This document shows, one piece after another, positions 36,567 to 47,300 of a stretch of DNA of 56,893 nt. This DNA comes from a virus, in IMG/VR virus record IMGVR_UViG_3300032287_003360, positions 1-56,893 of that record; one strand, 5' to 3'. Under the pieces are notes generated by a model, which was given only the letters and a program-made list of their open reading frames with translations, made no database searches and had not been told where the DNA came from. Made by a program: the position numbers and the translations under genes. Each line of letters begins with the position of its first letter. Position 1 is the stretch's first letter.

Positions 36567-36676
36567 CCCGCGATCAAATCGCGACGTTGGAGAGCATGGG
36601 ATACCATTTTGCCGACGTCGGCAAAATGGTTGCTCCGCCCGCCGATACGACACCAGCGCTGGAGGAGAAGCCATGA
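36563..36676 (+). CDS. Very small early protein carrying a 28-bp palindrome
   Basis: 37 residues from ATG 36563 with GCAGGAG upstream, overlapping both neighbours by four bases. 'MTRDQIATLESMGYHFADVG' begins it. The centre is the perfect palindrome at 36603-36630. Short, but the strong ribosome-binding site and overlaps favour translation. Confidence 0.5.
   Translation: MTRDQIATLESMGYHFADVGKMVAPPADTTPALEEKP
36603..36630. promoter_or_regulatory. Perfect 28-bp palindrome
   Basis: ACCATTTTGCCGAC and GTCGGCAAAATGGT are perfect complements with no spacer. It is unrelated to the 18-bp family. The T run precedes and the A run follows the core, the reverse of an intrinsic terminator, so a dimeric protein site near the convergence of the two arms is more likely. 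Confidence 0.7.
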
Positions 36677-36909
36677 TTGATCCTGTGGCGGTGTTCGATG
36701 AACGTCACATACCTTTACGCCAAGCGCGGTTCTTACTACGCGAAGTAACCTCAAGGTTGGAGCGAGCGTTGGACCCTCCTGCCCTCAGCGGAGTCTTGTG
36801 GTTGACTTCTTTACCATCACCTTTTTTGACCCGGCCTTCAGACTTGAGCTCATTGCGCGCAGCGTTCCGCAAGGCGCGCTTTTTCTTTTGCTCTGGCTTG
36901 GCATGGTAG
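36673..36909 (+). CDS. Possible last plus-strand gene, overlapping the minus-strand gene
   Basis: 78 residues from ATG 36673 with GGAGGAG upstream. 'MIDPVAVFDERHIPLRQARF' looks protein-like, but from 36705 on it is antisense to the HNH-like gene, and its remaining sequence (FFFCSGLAW end) has shadow character. It may be a remnant whose native 3' end was lost at the junction of the arms. Confidence 0.35.
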   Translation: MIDPVAVFDERHIPLRQARFLLREVTSRLERALDPPALSGVLWLTSLPSPFLTRPSDLSSLRAAFRKARFFFCSGLAW

Positions 36910-36944
36910 GTGTCATATTCTTCGCGGTAGTTGCGGTTGCGCAT
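36705..36944 (-). CDS. HNH-like small protein
   Basis: 79 residues, starting MRNRNYREEYDTYHAKPEQK. The end 'GDGKEVNHKTPLRAGGSN' with 'SNLEVTSRSKNRAWRKGM' follows the HNH nuclease pattern, although the usual Asp/Glu-His pair is Asn-His here, so activity is doubtful. I recognise this protein from podovirus genomes beside virion genes. It ends the late arm. A palindrome copy (36732-36749, CTTACTACGCGAAGTAAC) encodes part of it. Confidence 0.7.
   Translation of the reverse strand: MRNRNYREEYDTYHAKPEQKKKRALRNAARNELKSEGRVKKGDGKEVNHKTPLRAGGSNARSNLEVTSRSKNRAWRKGM
36732..36749. repeat. Palindrome copy at the convergence of the arms
   Basis: CTTACTACGCGAAGTAAC, one left-arm change, inside overlapping opposite reading frames. 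Confidence 0.75.
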
Positions 36945-36968
36945 AGCGAGTTGATCCTTGATACAGTG

Positions 36969-39900
36969 CTATTTTCTCTGGTCTTTGAACCAGTATTTGC
37001 GAATTTGCGCCGCGTTGACGGGGCGAGCGTTGGGATTTTTCCGCCTGAGTTCAGCGTTGTACTGTCTGATGGCCGCAATCGCTTTAAGCTCGGCAGCGCG
37101 GTCACGGCGATCGAGAGCCGCGCGCAAGTCGTTGGTAAGCGACTTTTCCGTAGCCTTCCGTTGATCCCCCTGGCGCTTGAACGCCCCGCGCTCGCGACCT
37201 GTCTCTGCCCGCTCAAGAGTCCGAAGCCCAAACACCTGAGCAGCAGCGCCAGCAGGACCGACGTTCCCGCTCTTGTAGTTGTTGTAGGCCGACACCGAGT
37301 CGGCAATAAGCTTGTTGGGGATAAGCTTCTGAATTGCTTTTTCGCGTGCATCAGCCGAGTCGGCTTTGACGAGCTCCCGAGTACCCGTGATCCAGTCAAC
37401 TACCGTACCACCCGGCGCGCCACCAATCGTGCGCCCTGCATAGGCCATGAGCCCATCAGCGTCGAAGCTCTTTGGTGGCAAGCCTGTGATCATGTCGGCA
37501 AGACTCAAGCGACTGGCAAAATCCAGCCCGGTTACCGTGGAAAGTAACCCGTTGTTGATAACCGAACCTAGCGTCTTGCCAGCCGCATCTTCGATCATCT
37601 TCCTAAGAGTATACTCTTCGTCATCCCAGCCTTCGCCGCCAGCGAGCATAGACACAGCCATAAAGCCCAGCTTGAAGATCTCAAGTCCAGGCAAGCCCCA
37701 AGTGCCCGCAAGTAAAGCCTGAGTAGAAACAAGGTGCATAAGCTGCTTGCGAGCGATGACACGTTCAGCAGGATCCGCGTCCTTAAATGCCCGTACCGTC
37801 ATGTCGCTCATAAGCTGATACTGAAGCAACGCGTACTTTTTGAACTGAAGCATCCAGCCGAGGCCAGGAGCTTTCATCCAGTTGGGTGCGTTACTTGCGC
37901 GGTAATCGCCTTGCGTGTTGGAAACTGTATTGTATGCTTCCTGAATCGCATCCTGCTTTGACTTCTTGGCTTGAAGCGCAAGGTCGTAAGTCGCCACTGC
38001 CGTGATGGCACGGTTGAGAACTTCAACGCTATTAGGAAGCTGCCGCCCAATGCGGTCTACTTTGTGCAGTGTACGGCCCCATGCGCCGCGTCCTTGCTCA
38101 ATAACAGATCCGATCTCAAGCCCCGTGTCTACGCTCAAAAGCCCGCGCTCGACGAACTCGTCAATAAGCGCTTCGTATTCTTTGCCGAGGTTCTTGCGCA
38201 GCGAGCCTATGAGATCGCTCGTATCGATCATGCTTTTGTTAAACTGTGTGGTAGCCTTCACCGTGTTCCCAGCGCCAGAGGCAACGGTATCGCGCAAACC
38301 TACTTTCTGGTAGGCTTTACCCATCGCTTTGACGGTTTCATCCCAACCATAGCGCCCAGCCAGCACCGGCCATGTCGTGGTCAGCGGCTGCATAGAGTTG
38401 ATAAGCGAGTATGCAGGCGAGAACAACTTGTCGAAGTAAGACAGTGTCGCGATGTCACGCGTCCACTTCATAGGCTTATTGGGGTTTTCGATGTTCGCTT
38501 CACGAGCGCGCATCTCGTTCATCACGTCAGTGATGACTGCTTCGTTGTTCGTGTTCTTTGATGCCTTTTCTACTTCCACCATCTGCTGCATGGCTTTGCG
38601 CATCTCAGGCGCGGTGCGCAGCGTGGCGTGGTAATTGCCAGCGGCGCGAGCAAACGTGAACGCAGCGCGTGCAGTGTCCTGCGAAGCACCTATCACATTC
38701 CTACGAGCCAGGTACCGCTTCTGAGCACGATTGCCACTCATCTGTGCGATTACGGCGTTTTCAACCAGGTTTACCATCCTCTGGCGCAATTCGCCTTTTT
38801 CGCTGCCGCCGATGTGGTTAACAATCGCCGCAAGCTGAGACGCGCTGATTGAGTCCTCGCCCGCATACTGACGGCGGGTCTTTACTTGCGAAGTAATATG
38901 TGAGTCGCTCTGCTTCCGGAACTCTTCAGCTTCCTTGGCGCTCTCAAAGAAATGCACGCCTTCGGTCTGAAAGCTGGCTTCGTACACCGTGTCATATTCG
39001 CGATCTACAAGTTGCTCGCCATTGGAAACAAGCTTACCTGTCTGCCTGTCGCGGTACATTGTTGCGATGTTCTGAAGCGTGAGCTCGTGGCTTGCCGCGT
39101 ATTCGCGAAGCGCGCGCTTGGCAGCAGTCTGAGACCCACGAATTGTTGGATCTACTTGCACCCGAAGTATGTTGCCTTCAATCTCAGTCGACACCGGCAA
39201 ATCTTTGGACGTTGTAACCGTCTTACCGTTTTTCTCGCGGGTTACTTTGAGAGGTACCGTTTTCCAACCGGGATCGGTAAGCTTCTCAGTAGTGGTCACG
39301 ACGTAGTCGCCGTAGCGCATCATGGGAAAGTAATCCCCCTTGAGTACTTTCAGCTCGGCGGCGCGCTCCAAAGCACGAAACACAGTGTTGTTATTGATAA
39401 GCTTGGCATCGTCTTCAGTAAGGCGTCCTTCAACTACACGCTTCAGCATATCCATAAGATCAGAGTTGGAGAGCTTCGTATCCAACTGTGACAAGATGTT
39501 ATATGCCAAGGCTTCGACGTTGGCGTTGTGCGCTTCGCGGTAGAGCTTGGTCAGACGGCTGTAGAGCTCGCGGCCTTCCTCCGAAAGATTATTTTCAAAG
39601 CGCGCGTTGAGCTTGTCCAGTGCTTTCTTGCCCTGAAGTCCTTTTGTTGCATTCTTGCCAAGATGCGAGTTATCCTGGCTTTTGCCAAGCTTCACATTCA
39701 GGCGACTAGCGTCGACCGCAAGCTGGGCAAACTCAAGAGCTTCTTCGGGGTTCTTCTTAGCAAACGCTTCAAACTCTACGCCAGCGCGTTCCAAAGGCTC
39801 AGCAAATTCGTCCACGATGTTATCGCGGCGCTGCACAGCCTTGACGAACCGATCCAATGGGTTGCCGTCTTTGGTCCCGAATAGCTTGCCAAACTTCTGA

Positions 39901-42900
39901 CGCATGAAATCCAGCGTCATGGTTTTCAGCGCTGCACTACGGAAAAACCGGGCAACACGGCTTTCGCCTTTACCTTTGAAGGCAGGAGCTTCGGGCCGCT
40001 TGGGGACACTAGGACCCATACCTGGAGAAGGAGGCTCTTTGTACGGCGGCACCACACCGGTATCAGCCTGGTTACTTTCTGAAGTATCCTTTTTGCCGAA
40101 CGTTTTTATGGCTTCTTCGATAAGGTATGGTACTGTCTCGGGGTCGACGCTCTTACCAACCTCAGCTTTCAAGTAGTCATTGATCTCTTTGGCTTGAGCC
40201 TGAGATACGCCGCCGTCGCGCAGCATTGTCCAGTAAGACTGCTTTTTCTGCTCTGGCTGACTCCGAAACGCTTGCGCGACTGCGCCCAGATCAGCATCGC
40301 TGATTCCGCCTTTGAAATTCTCAGCGATAATTTTGGCTGCGTTGCGCGCTGTCTTGGGCTCAAGGCCGCGCTTGATAAGCTCGCCGACATTGGGGTTTTT
40401 AGCCTTGGCGTAGCGCACTTCCGACATAGGACCGGGAGCAACCGCCGTGTCGCCTTTACGCTTACGAATTTCAGTACCCAGCTTATCGAGGCGACCACCG
40501 ATTTCCATGATGGCATCGAGAACAGAGTATCCATCACCGTCGCCAAAAAGCGCTTTGTTGATGGACAGCACCACATCGCGAACCATGCTGCGCAGCGCGC
40601 CCCAGACAGTCTTGTCGGCTTCTTTATCGAGCCTAAGAAGCGCTGCAACTTCATCAGGGATCGGAGTATCGCGCAGAATCTCTTGAAACTCAGGTTCACT
40701 TAGCGCCTCCGAGAGGAACTCGTGCGGATCGACGCGCCCGGTCCTCTTGTCGATAGTCAAGCCATAGTGTTCGTTGGCAGCTTCTTCAGTAACAAACGAC
40801 CCACGGACATAGTCACCAAGCGACGTCACCAGTTCATGCAGCTCAGGGTCGTTTACAAGAGCAGCAGAGAACAGTGCGTGCAAGCCCTCATGTGCAACAA
40901 GATGAGCGCGCGGGCGACCATCTACAGCGTATTTGGTACTGATGGCAATGTAGCCGCTCTTACCAAAGCGAGAAGGCCTGGGGTCAAAATAAGCAGCAGC
41001 GCCGTTGTTCGTAATACGCATCATCTCTGAGTGCGGGATGATAATGATCGGCAGGTCAGGGATAGCTTCTTTGAGGCGACCAAGAATTGCACTGATGACT
41101 TTTTGGGTATTCTTGTCACCAAACAGTTTGATGCTGCCAGGGTCCAGCCGATCCATTGCTTCCGCTACCGTCATCTTTTCAGAGATAATGCGCGGCGTTG
41201 CGTCCAGGACTACGTTGCCTTTGTCCGAACGAACGGTAGTATCCTGTTTCAGTGCCAGCTTAGGGCGATCTGAAGCATTCGAAGCAGCCTTTGCAGCGCC
41301 GGTCAGCGCCTTGGCTGCGGCAGTAGCCTTCGTTTTATCTTCTGCCGAGAGCTCAATCTTCTTGCGCCCTTTGCCGACTTTCTCGACAACTTTGGCTGTC
41401 TTATTGCCAGATACTGCCGTGTAGCCAGGGTTACTCTCAGAAGTAACTTGCTGGCGCTTACCAGAAACCGGTGCCTGATCTGCTACTTCGTCGTTAGCAA
41501 CCGCCTGGGCGTCCTCGTCGCCCTCTTGACGGGCAATAAGGTTATCTTCCGGCGTCATGTTGTTAGCCGGGATATCTTCGATAATATCGTCGGTTTCACC
41601 GGTCTTGCTGGTCTTGGTCGCTTTCGCCATGCTGGCGATATCGCCTTCGACGCCGCGAGCTTCAAGGTAATCCTTGACCATGCCCGCGCGCAGTAACGCT
41701 TCCGCAGACCGAAAGTTGTCAAAATCTTCGAGCGTAGGGTTCTTTCTGCCCGCCAGCTTGCGAGCTTCCCACAAGATCATCTGGGCAGCATTCGGAGCAA
41801 GAGTTGGATCAGCCGACGGCTTGAGGCGATCGAACAATACCTTGCCACTCCTGTCAGGAGCAAGGCGGCTACCAGTCTTTTCCGCCATCTGCTTGACGCG
41901 AGCCAGAATCGAGTTCCTCGCCACATCACCCTGCGGGCCGTTGCTGCGGTACTTATCCTCGCGCTCGTTGGTAGTGTGCTCGTCAATAATTTCGTCGGCT
42001 ACGCGCTTGTTGTTTACGCGGCGCGCAGTTTCTGCTTTGCCTTCTTTTGATGCACGGTCAAGAGTTTCTTCTTCAACCTGACCGGAAGCCGCACGCTCTT
42101 GTTCCGCTTCTTGACGGGCTTCAGCTTCCCTCAGACTGGCTTCAGCCTTTTCCTGTTGCTCACGCTGTCCAATTGCATTCTCGGCTTCTTGCCGAATAGC
42201 CTCGTCTGTTACTGACTTGAGTATGCGCGGTTTGCCGGTCTCTGGAGAAGCAACAGTTTCTTCTTGCGCCTTCTGGCGCTGCTCTTCTACATAAGCGTTA
42301 ATACGCGCCTGGCGCTCGGCTTTCTGTTGCGCGACAAGATCCTCGGCGGCGGGGCCTTCCTTCGCTTTAGATGCCTCAGCAGCCTTCTGTGTTTTGGGCG
42401 GTAGCTTAGCAACGCGCTCAGCACGATCGGCAGCAGCTTTCTCTGCTGCTTTGGTACGCAGACCCTGAATCTCAGTCCATGCCTTCGTCAGGGCCTGCTC
42501 GCGCTCAGCAGGGTCCATGTACTCCAGGCGCTCGCCCGTATCACGCTGCACCTTCGCGCGCAGATCAGCAGCCATGCGATCGCGAGCTTTTGGTTTCATT
42601 GTGTCGTACTGCTCAGCAGGAATACCTGCATCAAGCAGTACGTCCCGCCGTGTTACGGTGCGGTACTTGCGTTTTTCGGGTGCAGCAGGCGCTTCAGCCG
42701 GTGCGACAGGACTTTCCTGCTCGGCTGAAGGGAGGACGTCTGGAACAGCCTCAACAGGGCTAAAAGGGGCCTCTACAGGGGCAACATTGGTAGGAGCAGC
42801 CTCAGTAGGGTCAGGTTCTTCAAGCCTCTGTAGGGCTTCCGCTGGGGCGCTGGGAGCCTGTGTAGCTTCGGGGGTAGGAGCAGGAGCAGGAGCAGAAGTG

Positions 42901-44390
42901 GGCGGGACCGCAGGCGCACCCCCCGCCTGCGGTCCCTCTGCGACCGGAGCCGGAGAACTTGCTCCTGGTGCAGTACTCTGAACTTGAGACTGGCGCTCCA
43001 TCTCGCGAAAGCGCGCAAGTTGCTTGATATACTCGCCAGCGGCACCAGGACCAGTTCCGGGAACAGGCGGTTTAGGCGCTTGCGAGGTGTTACCTGTCAA
43101 AGTAACAGCAGCCGTCACGTCGGGCGGTGTATCGCCGACAGTTACACCTGATTTTGCTACTGCTGGCTCACGGGCGGCTGGGCTGACCGGGGCAGGTTGC
43201 GACGGTGTAGTGGTTTGATTTGTAGCGCTGAGAGCTGCTGCTTCGGCGGAGTTAGCACCTTTTTCGGTAATGGGCTCTACCACAGGTGCTTTAGTTTTTT
43301 CTGCGCTAGGCTCACTTCTAGCCGCTCCTACCGCGCCAACACCGCCACCAAGAATCGCGCCAATCAAGGCGTTTTCGGCAGCGCCCTCATTCCACGGCTT
43401 GTCCTCGTAGCCTGCAAGATTCTGAGCAACTTGTGACAGATACTCTTGTACGGCTTCTTCGCCGGAGCTCTCAAGAATTTCGCCAACTTTTTTTACAAGA
43501 GTGTTAGTAGTTTTAAGTTTCAACGGCGCAGGAATATACTTCAGGCCGGTAAGGATCGGCACGACTTCGGATGCGCCGATCAGAGCTCCCCACTGAGCTG
43601 CTTTAAGTGCGTCTTCTTCGTTTGCCCCGGCTTGAACAGCTTCGCGATACATTTGCGAAGATGTGGAAGTTGCGCCCATAGTGCCGCCGACAATTGCACC
43701 GCCAGCAGGACCAGCAGCAACGCCGCCAAGTAGTGTAGCCGCAACAAAGGCCACCATGCTGCCAGCACCTGAAGCAAGCTTCCCAGAAAAACCGGTGTCG
43801 CGAGGATCAGGTTTGCCAATTAAAGTCTCAGCGCTTTCGCGTAGTGCTTTGCCAGCTTGAAAGCCCATAGTCTCGTCGACCGGCGTAGCAAGCTCAGTAT
43901 CTGCCTGTTCTTTTAGGTTTCCAGCCATTTGCATCTGGTTTTCAACCTGGCTCAAACGCATTTTAGCCGCGTTTACACGAGCTTTGGCTTCCCAGTCGCC
44001 TTGATCTGCTTTTGGGCCGTATTCTGTAATAATGCTTTCAAGCTCGGCTTTTTCTTTTGGAAAATCCTGAAGAACTTCTTCTGAACTAGACTGCAAAGTA
44101 CGCAACCGTGTCCGGTTGGCGAGTGCTGCACCTTCCGGAACACCAGCAACAACTTCAGTAGCACCAGCGGCAAACTGCTGACCACGACGTCTAAGCGTCT
44201 GAAGCAGCTTTTCACCGGCAAACGGATCTGGATCGTTTTCTTGCTCGCGAGCAGAAATTGGTACCGCTTCCCGCTTTTGTGGGGCAGTTGCCTCCATAGG
44301 GACGTCGTCGAAACTCAGATCGTCTGGTATCGATGCAGACTTACTGGACTCAGTTTCGAACGGAACGTCATCAAAACTCAGCGAGTCCAT
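36969..44390 (-). CDS. Giant polyvalent internal virion protein with metallopeptidase domain
   Basis: 2473 residues. Residues 1-35 carry two 'LSFDDVP' motifs. A Gly/Ala-rich hydrophobic region (about 200-370) could enter membranes. Next come Pro/Ala-rich linkers and Arg/Glu-rich coiled coil, then a zinc-peptidase-like domain with HEGLH at 1167-1171 and a later 'DPHEFLSEALSE' that may give the third ligand. The C-terminal part is a long helical region like the large polyvalent-protein-associated domains. Such proteins are packaged and injected with the DNA. Palindromes at 37531, 41430 and 43089, and others, encode LLSTVT, VTSESN and VTLTGN. Confidence 0.82.
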   Translation of the reverse strand: MDSLSFDDVPFETESSKSASIPDDLSFDDVPMEATAPQKREAVPISAREQENDPDPFAGEKLLQTLRRRGQQFAAGATEVVAGVPEGAALANRTRLRTLQSSSEEVLQDFPKEKAELESIITEYGPKADQGDWEAKARVNAAKMRLSQVENQMQMAGNLKEQADTELATPVDETMGFQAGKALRESAETLIGKPDPRDTGFSGKLASGAGSMVAFVAATLLGGVAAGPAGGAIVGGTMGATSTSSQMYREAVQAGANEEDALKAAQWGALIGASEVVPILTGLKYIPAPLKLKTTNTLVKKVGEILESSGEEAVQEYLSQVAQNLAGYEDKPWNEGAAENALIGAILGGGVGAVGAARSEPSAEKTKAPVVEPITEKGANSAEAAALSATNQTTTPSQPAPVSPAAREPAVAKSGVTVGDTPPDVTAAVTLTGNTSQAPKPPVPGTGPGAAGEYIKQLARFREMERQSQVQSTAPGASSPAPVAEGPQAGGAPAVPPTSAPAPAPTPEATQAPSAPAEALQRLEEPDPTEAAPTNVAPVEAPFSPVEAVPDVLPSAEQESPVAPAEAPAAPEKRKYRTVTRRDVLLDAGIPAEQYDTMKPKARDRMAADLRAKVQRDTGERLEYMDPAEREQALTKAWTEIQGLRTKAAEKAAADRAERVAKLPPKTQKAAEASKAKEGPAAEDLVAQQKAERQARINAYVEEQRQKAQEETVASPETGKPRILKSVTDEAIRQEAENAIGQREQQEKAEASLREAEARQEAEQERAASGQVEEETLDRASKEGKAETARRVNNKRVADEIIDEHTTNEREDKYRSNGPQGDVARNSILARVKQMAEKTGSRLAPDRSGKVLFDRLKPSADPTLAPNAAQMILWEARKLAGRKNPTLEDFDNFRSAEALLRAGMVKDYLEARGVEGDIASMAKATKTSKTGETDDIIEDIPANNMTPEDNLIARQEGDEDAQAVANDEVADQAPVSGKRQQVTSESNPGYTAVSGNKTAKVVEKVGKGRKKIELSAEDKTKATAAAKALTGAAKAASNASDRPKLALKQDTTVRSDKGNVVLDATPRIISEKMTVAEAMDRLDPGSIKLFGDKNTQKVISAILGRLKEAIPDLPIIIIPHSEMMRITNNGAAAYFDPRPSRFGKSGYIAISTKYAVDGRPRAHLVAHEGLHALFSAALVNDPELHELVTSLGDYVRGSFVTEEAANEHYGLTIDKRTGRVDPHEFLSEALSEPEFQEILRDTPIPDEVAALLRLDKEADKTVWGALRSMVRDVVLSINKALFGDGDGYSVLDAIMEIGGRLDKLGTEIRKRKGDTAVAPGPMSEVRYAKAKNPNVGELIKRGLEPKTARNAAKIIAENFKGGISDADLGAVAQAFRSQPEQKKQSYWTMLRDGGVSQAQAKEINDYLKAEVGKSVDPETVPYLIEEAIKTFGKKDTSESNQADTGVVPPYKEPPSPGMGPSVPKRPEAPAFKGKGESRVARFFRSAALKTMTLDFMRQKFGKLFGTKDGNPLDRFVKAVQRRDNIVDEFAEPLERAGVEFEAFAKKNPEEALEFAQLAVDASRLNVKLGKSQDNSHLGKNATKGLQGKKALDKLNARFENNLSEEGRELYSRLTKLYREAHNANVEALAYNILSQLDTKLSNSDLMDMLKRVVEGRLTEDDAKLINNNTVFRALERAAELKVLKGDYFPMMRYGDYVVTTTEKLTDPGWKTVPLKVTREKNGKTVTTSKDLPVSTEIEGNILRVQVDPTIRGSQTAAKRALREYAASHELTLQNIATMYRDRQTGKLVSNGEQLVDREYDTVYEASFQTEGVHFFESAKEAEEFRKQSDSHITSQVKTRRQYAGEDSISASQLAAIVNHIGGSEKGELRQRMVNLVENAVIAQMSGNRAQKRYLARRNVIGASQDTARAAFTFARAAGNYHATLRTAPEMRKAMQQMVEVEKASKNTNNEAVITDVMNEMRAREANIENPNKPMKWTRDIATLSYFDKLFSPAYSLINSMQPLTTTWPVLAGRYGWDETVKAMGKAYQKVGLRDTVASGAGNTVKATTQFNKSMIDTSDLIGSLRKNLGKEYEALIDEFVERGLLSVDTGLEIGSVIEQGRGAWGRTLHKVDRIGRQLPNSVEVLNRAITAVATYDLALQAKKSKQDAIQEAYNTVSNTQGDYRASNAPNWMKAPGLGWMLQFKKYALLQYQLMSDMTVRAFKDADPAERVIARKQLMHLVSTQALLAGTWGLPGLEIFKLGFMAVSMLAGGEGWDDEEYTLRKMIEDAAGKTLGSVINNGLLSTVTGLDFASRLSLADMITGLPPKSFDADGLMAYAGRTIGGAPGGTVVDWITGTRELVKADSADAREKAIQKLIPNKLIADSVSAYNNYKSGNVGPAGAAAQVFGLRTLERAETGRERGAFKRQGDQRKATEKSLTNDLRAALDRRDRAAELKAIAAIRQYNAELRRKNPNARPVNAAQIRKYWFKDQRK
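37531..37548. repeat. Palindrome copy in the giant virion gene
   Basis: GTTACCGTGGAAAGTAAC, both arms perfect. Confidence 0.85.
41430..41447. repeat. Palindrome copy in the giant virion gene
   Basis: GTTACTCTCAGAAGTAAC, both arms perfect; VTSESN on the minus strand. Confidence 0.88.
43089..43106. repeat. Palindrome copy in the giant virion gene
   Basis: GTTACCTGTCAAAGTAAC, both arms perfect; VTLTGN on the minus strand. Confidence 0.88.
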
Positions 44391-47300
44391 CAGAGGCCCT
44401 CAACAGAATAGCCTGCGTCCTGAAGCTTCTTGATTACACCAGCGCGGCTGCGCCCCTCGGCAATTGCCGCTTTTGCCTTCGCCAGCACATCAGGTGGCAC
44501 CGGTTTACCTTTGGAAGTAACCGGTGCGGTCTTATTTTGCAAATACCCAGCTTTGCTACCTACAGGTGCCGCCTGAGCGTCACCGCTAACAGGCGGCGGA
44601 ACTGGATTGGTCGGAATTGCTTCTTCGCCAGTGCCCTCTTCGCCAGGCATAGGAGCGCCAAAGCTTCTATCAATCGAGTCAATGATGACTTGGAGCGTTT
44701 CCGGATCGTTGTCTTGAAACGCTTTCTGCCATGCCCGTTTCTGCCCGGCAGTCATCTGCGGGGCGTAAGCGTCGTACAACTCGTTAAGCGTACCCGCCCG
44801 GCGCGTGCGCTTATCAAGATCGCGCTGCTCCTGAGCAGTGCGGTTTTTCTCGGTACGCTCGTCGACCGCTTGGTTTTGCTCCTGGAAACGCTTGTCAGAA
44901 CGAGTGTTCTCACGCCGCCTATCGACATTTGCCATAATGTCGTCAAGCGCTTCGGGATCAACTTCTTCAACAGCGGCGTCCCACTGCTCCCTTTCACTTG
45001 GCGTCATATCCGCTTCGTAATCGGCGCGCAGCTTAACCTTACCGTTTACGCGGCGCTGACGCTTTGCGAGATCTTTTTCTTCGGCTTCTTTGCTGCGCTT
45101 ATCGATACGCTCTTCGCTGGCGTCGAGGCGCTTATCAAGATTGGCTTCGGTAGCCTTGCGGCCTTCTTCAAGACGACGATCAATGATTTCGTCGCGTTTG
45201 GTCTGAGTTTTCTCTTTGGCTTTCTCGCGGCGACGAAATTGCACATTCCCGATGATTTTGTTAAGCGTTTCGTAGTCTCCGTCTTCGACCGCAGCGCTCC
45301 ACGCTTCGATCTCGCCAGGATCCATATCTTGCTCCATATCGGGAAGAAGCTTATCAAGGTTGCTCGCCCGCGCTTTAGCCCGTTCCTCTTTGCGGGCAGA
45401 AGCGGAAGCAGAAGCCGACGTGCCAGGTTCGGCTACGTTCATCAAGGCCTCAAAGTAACCCGAGCCCGCCGAAATGCCAGTAGCCATTTGGAAGACCTGC
45501 TGCGGTGTCAGCATATGCTGATCAACTACATCGCCACTTTCGTTGGTGCGCGTGACCTGGTATCCGCCGCTAACAGGCTGAACGTCTGCATTCAATCCAT
45601 CAGGAACAGCATCATATGCTTTGATTGCATACTTAACCATACCATCTACGTCGCCGTTTTTGCCCGCTTGCACGGCTTCGTAGCCATACCGGCGTGACAG
45701 CAAGTTCGAATACTGAATAAGCGCTCCAGCCCATTTGCCCGCTTTGTCGACGTCGCCACGCTTCAGGTAGAACTCCACGCCTTTCTGCATAGCGTAGACC
45801 GTGCGCATGCTATCTTCGATCTCGCCATTAGGGTCTACCAACTGGTAAATTTGCTGAACTTCTTGCGAAGTCGGCGGACCTTCATTTGGAGCGATTGCTC
45901 CGTTTACCAACTTGCGTTGCTTGTTCCGTAAATCGGGATCAGGACCAATAGCAGACCCGCTGCGATCGAGGCCCAGTGACTTGGTGAGATGCTTCAAGCC
46001 GAGATCAATAGCCTTGCCAACACTTACACTTTCGCCAGCGGGGCGTTCGCGTTGGTCCATTGCCAAGGCGTTGCGGTTAGCGTTACGGTTGGCATCGCTC
46101 CGGTTACTTGCCGGAGTAACCGGAATTGCTTGAGCAGGTGCTTCTTCGAGCTGGTTATCGGTTTCTTCCATTGGTGCCGAGGCAACAGTACCGCCATCGG
46201 CAAACATACCAATGCTTTTTTTGTTACCTGGTTTTTTCGGAAAACCACCCAAGCCACCCAAGCCACCAAAGCCACTGAGGATAGAAGGTTTGTTGGATGG
46301 AGGTTTAGAAGGCTTTTTGTTCGGAGGTTTGAAACTTCCATCAATCATGTAGTCAATAACAGAAGGTTTGTTGGATGGAGGTTTAGAAGGCTTTTTGTTC
46401 GGAAGTTGGAAGTTTTCAGCAAGCATGTAGTCAATAACAGAAGGTTTGTTGCCCTGTGACCCAGAGTGAATACTGTCTGTAATACTGTTTATAATATTGT
46501 TAGATTTCTGGGGTTTTTTATCTTCCGCAACGTCTGGCACATCTGCAACAGCCCCAACAGTCTGCTGCGGACGCCAAACACCCAAAGAGTTTGTCGGTCT
46601 AACAACGCGCGAAACTTCGTCTGCCCACGGTACAGTAGTCGTAGAAGCCGAGTACGGTGCATCGAGTGGAATAGCTTCTACCGGCGCAGGCGCAGGTATT
46701 GGTCCAGTCCGAGGATCACGCGGGGGTATCCATGGGTTTTTTTTCTTGGGCGACTTACCCAATGAAGGCTTGGGACGGACCATGGGCTTGGGACGGACCA
46801 TGGGCTTGGTCTGCCGTGATGGTACAGACATACCACGGGCCGCATACAGGGTAGGAGTCCCGGTCAGATCGCCCGGCTTGTAGAGTTTTGCGCCTTCCGG
46901 AATATCGATCGCAGAAATATCATTTGACGCATCACGCGAGCTTTCAAGTAAGTCATCTGCCTGATAAGGATCTTCGCTTGAACCTTCAGCAGGGGCACTT
47001 TCTGGATTGCCCGCTACTTCAGTATTACTAGAGCCGGGAGGAGACCATTCAGTGTAGCTGGAAGGAATAGCGCTATCGCCCTGCGGGCTACCTTTGCCAA
47101 TATCAAAACCATAGAAGCTGGCAATCTGGGTCGCAGCTTCCATACCCGTAGATTTAATACCGTTTACGGCAAGTCCCTTTTGAACTTGCCTGGCAAGCTT
47201 GTCGCTACCCTTACCCGTCAAAAGGTAGGTCGCTCCACCGAGCCCTTGCTGGTGTGCCAAAGCGAGTTCGCCATAAGTTGGCTCGCGACCAAGTGTTTTT

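Noticed and set aside
36603-36630. The 28-bp palindrome as a bidirectional intrinsic terminator
   Set aside because: The T tract precedes and the A tract follows the stem core on each strand, the wrong order, and there is no loop.
44333-45697. A 454-codon plus-strand frame
   Set aside because: It is antisense to the transglycosylase-containing virion gene, which has a recognised catalytic domain and normal composition.
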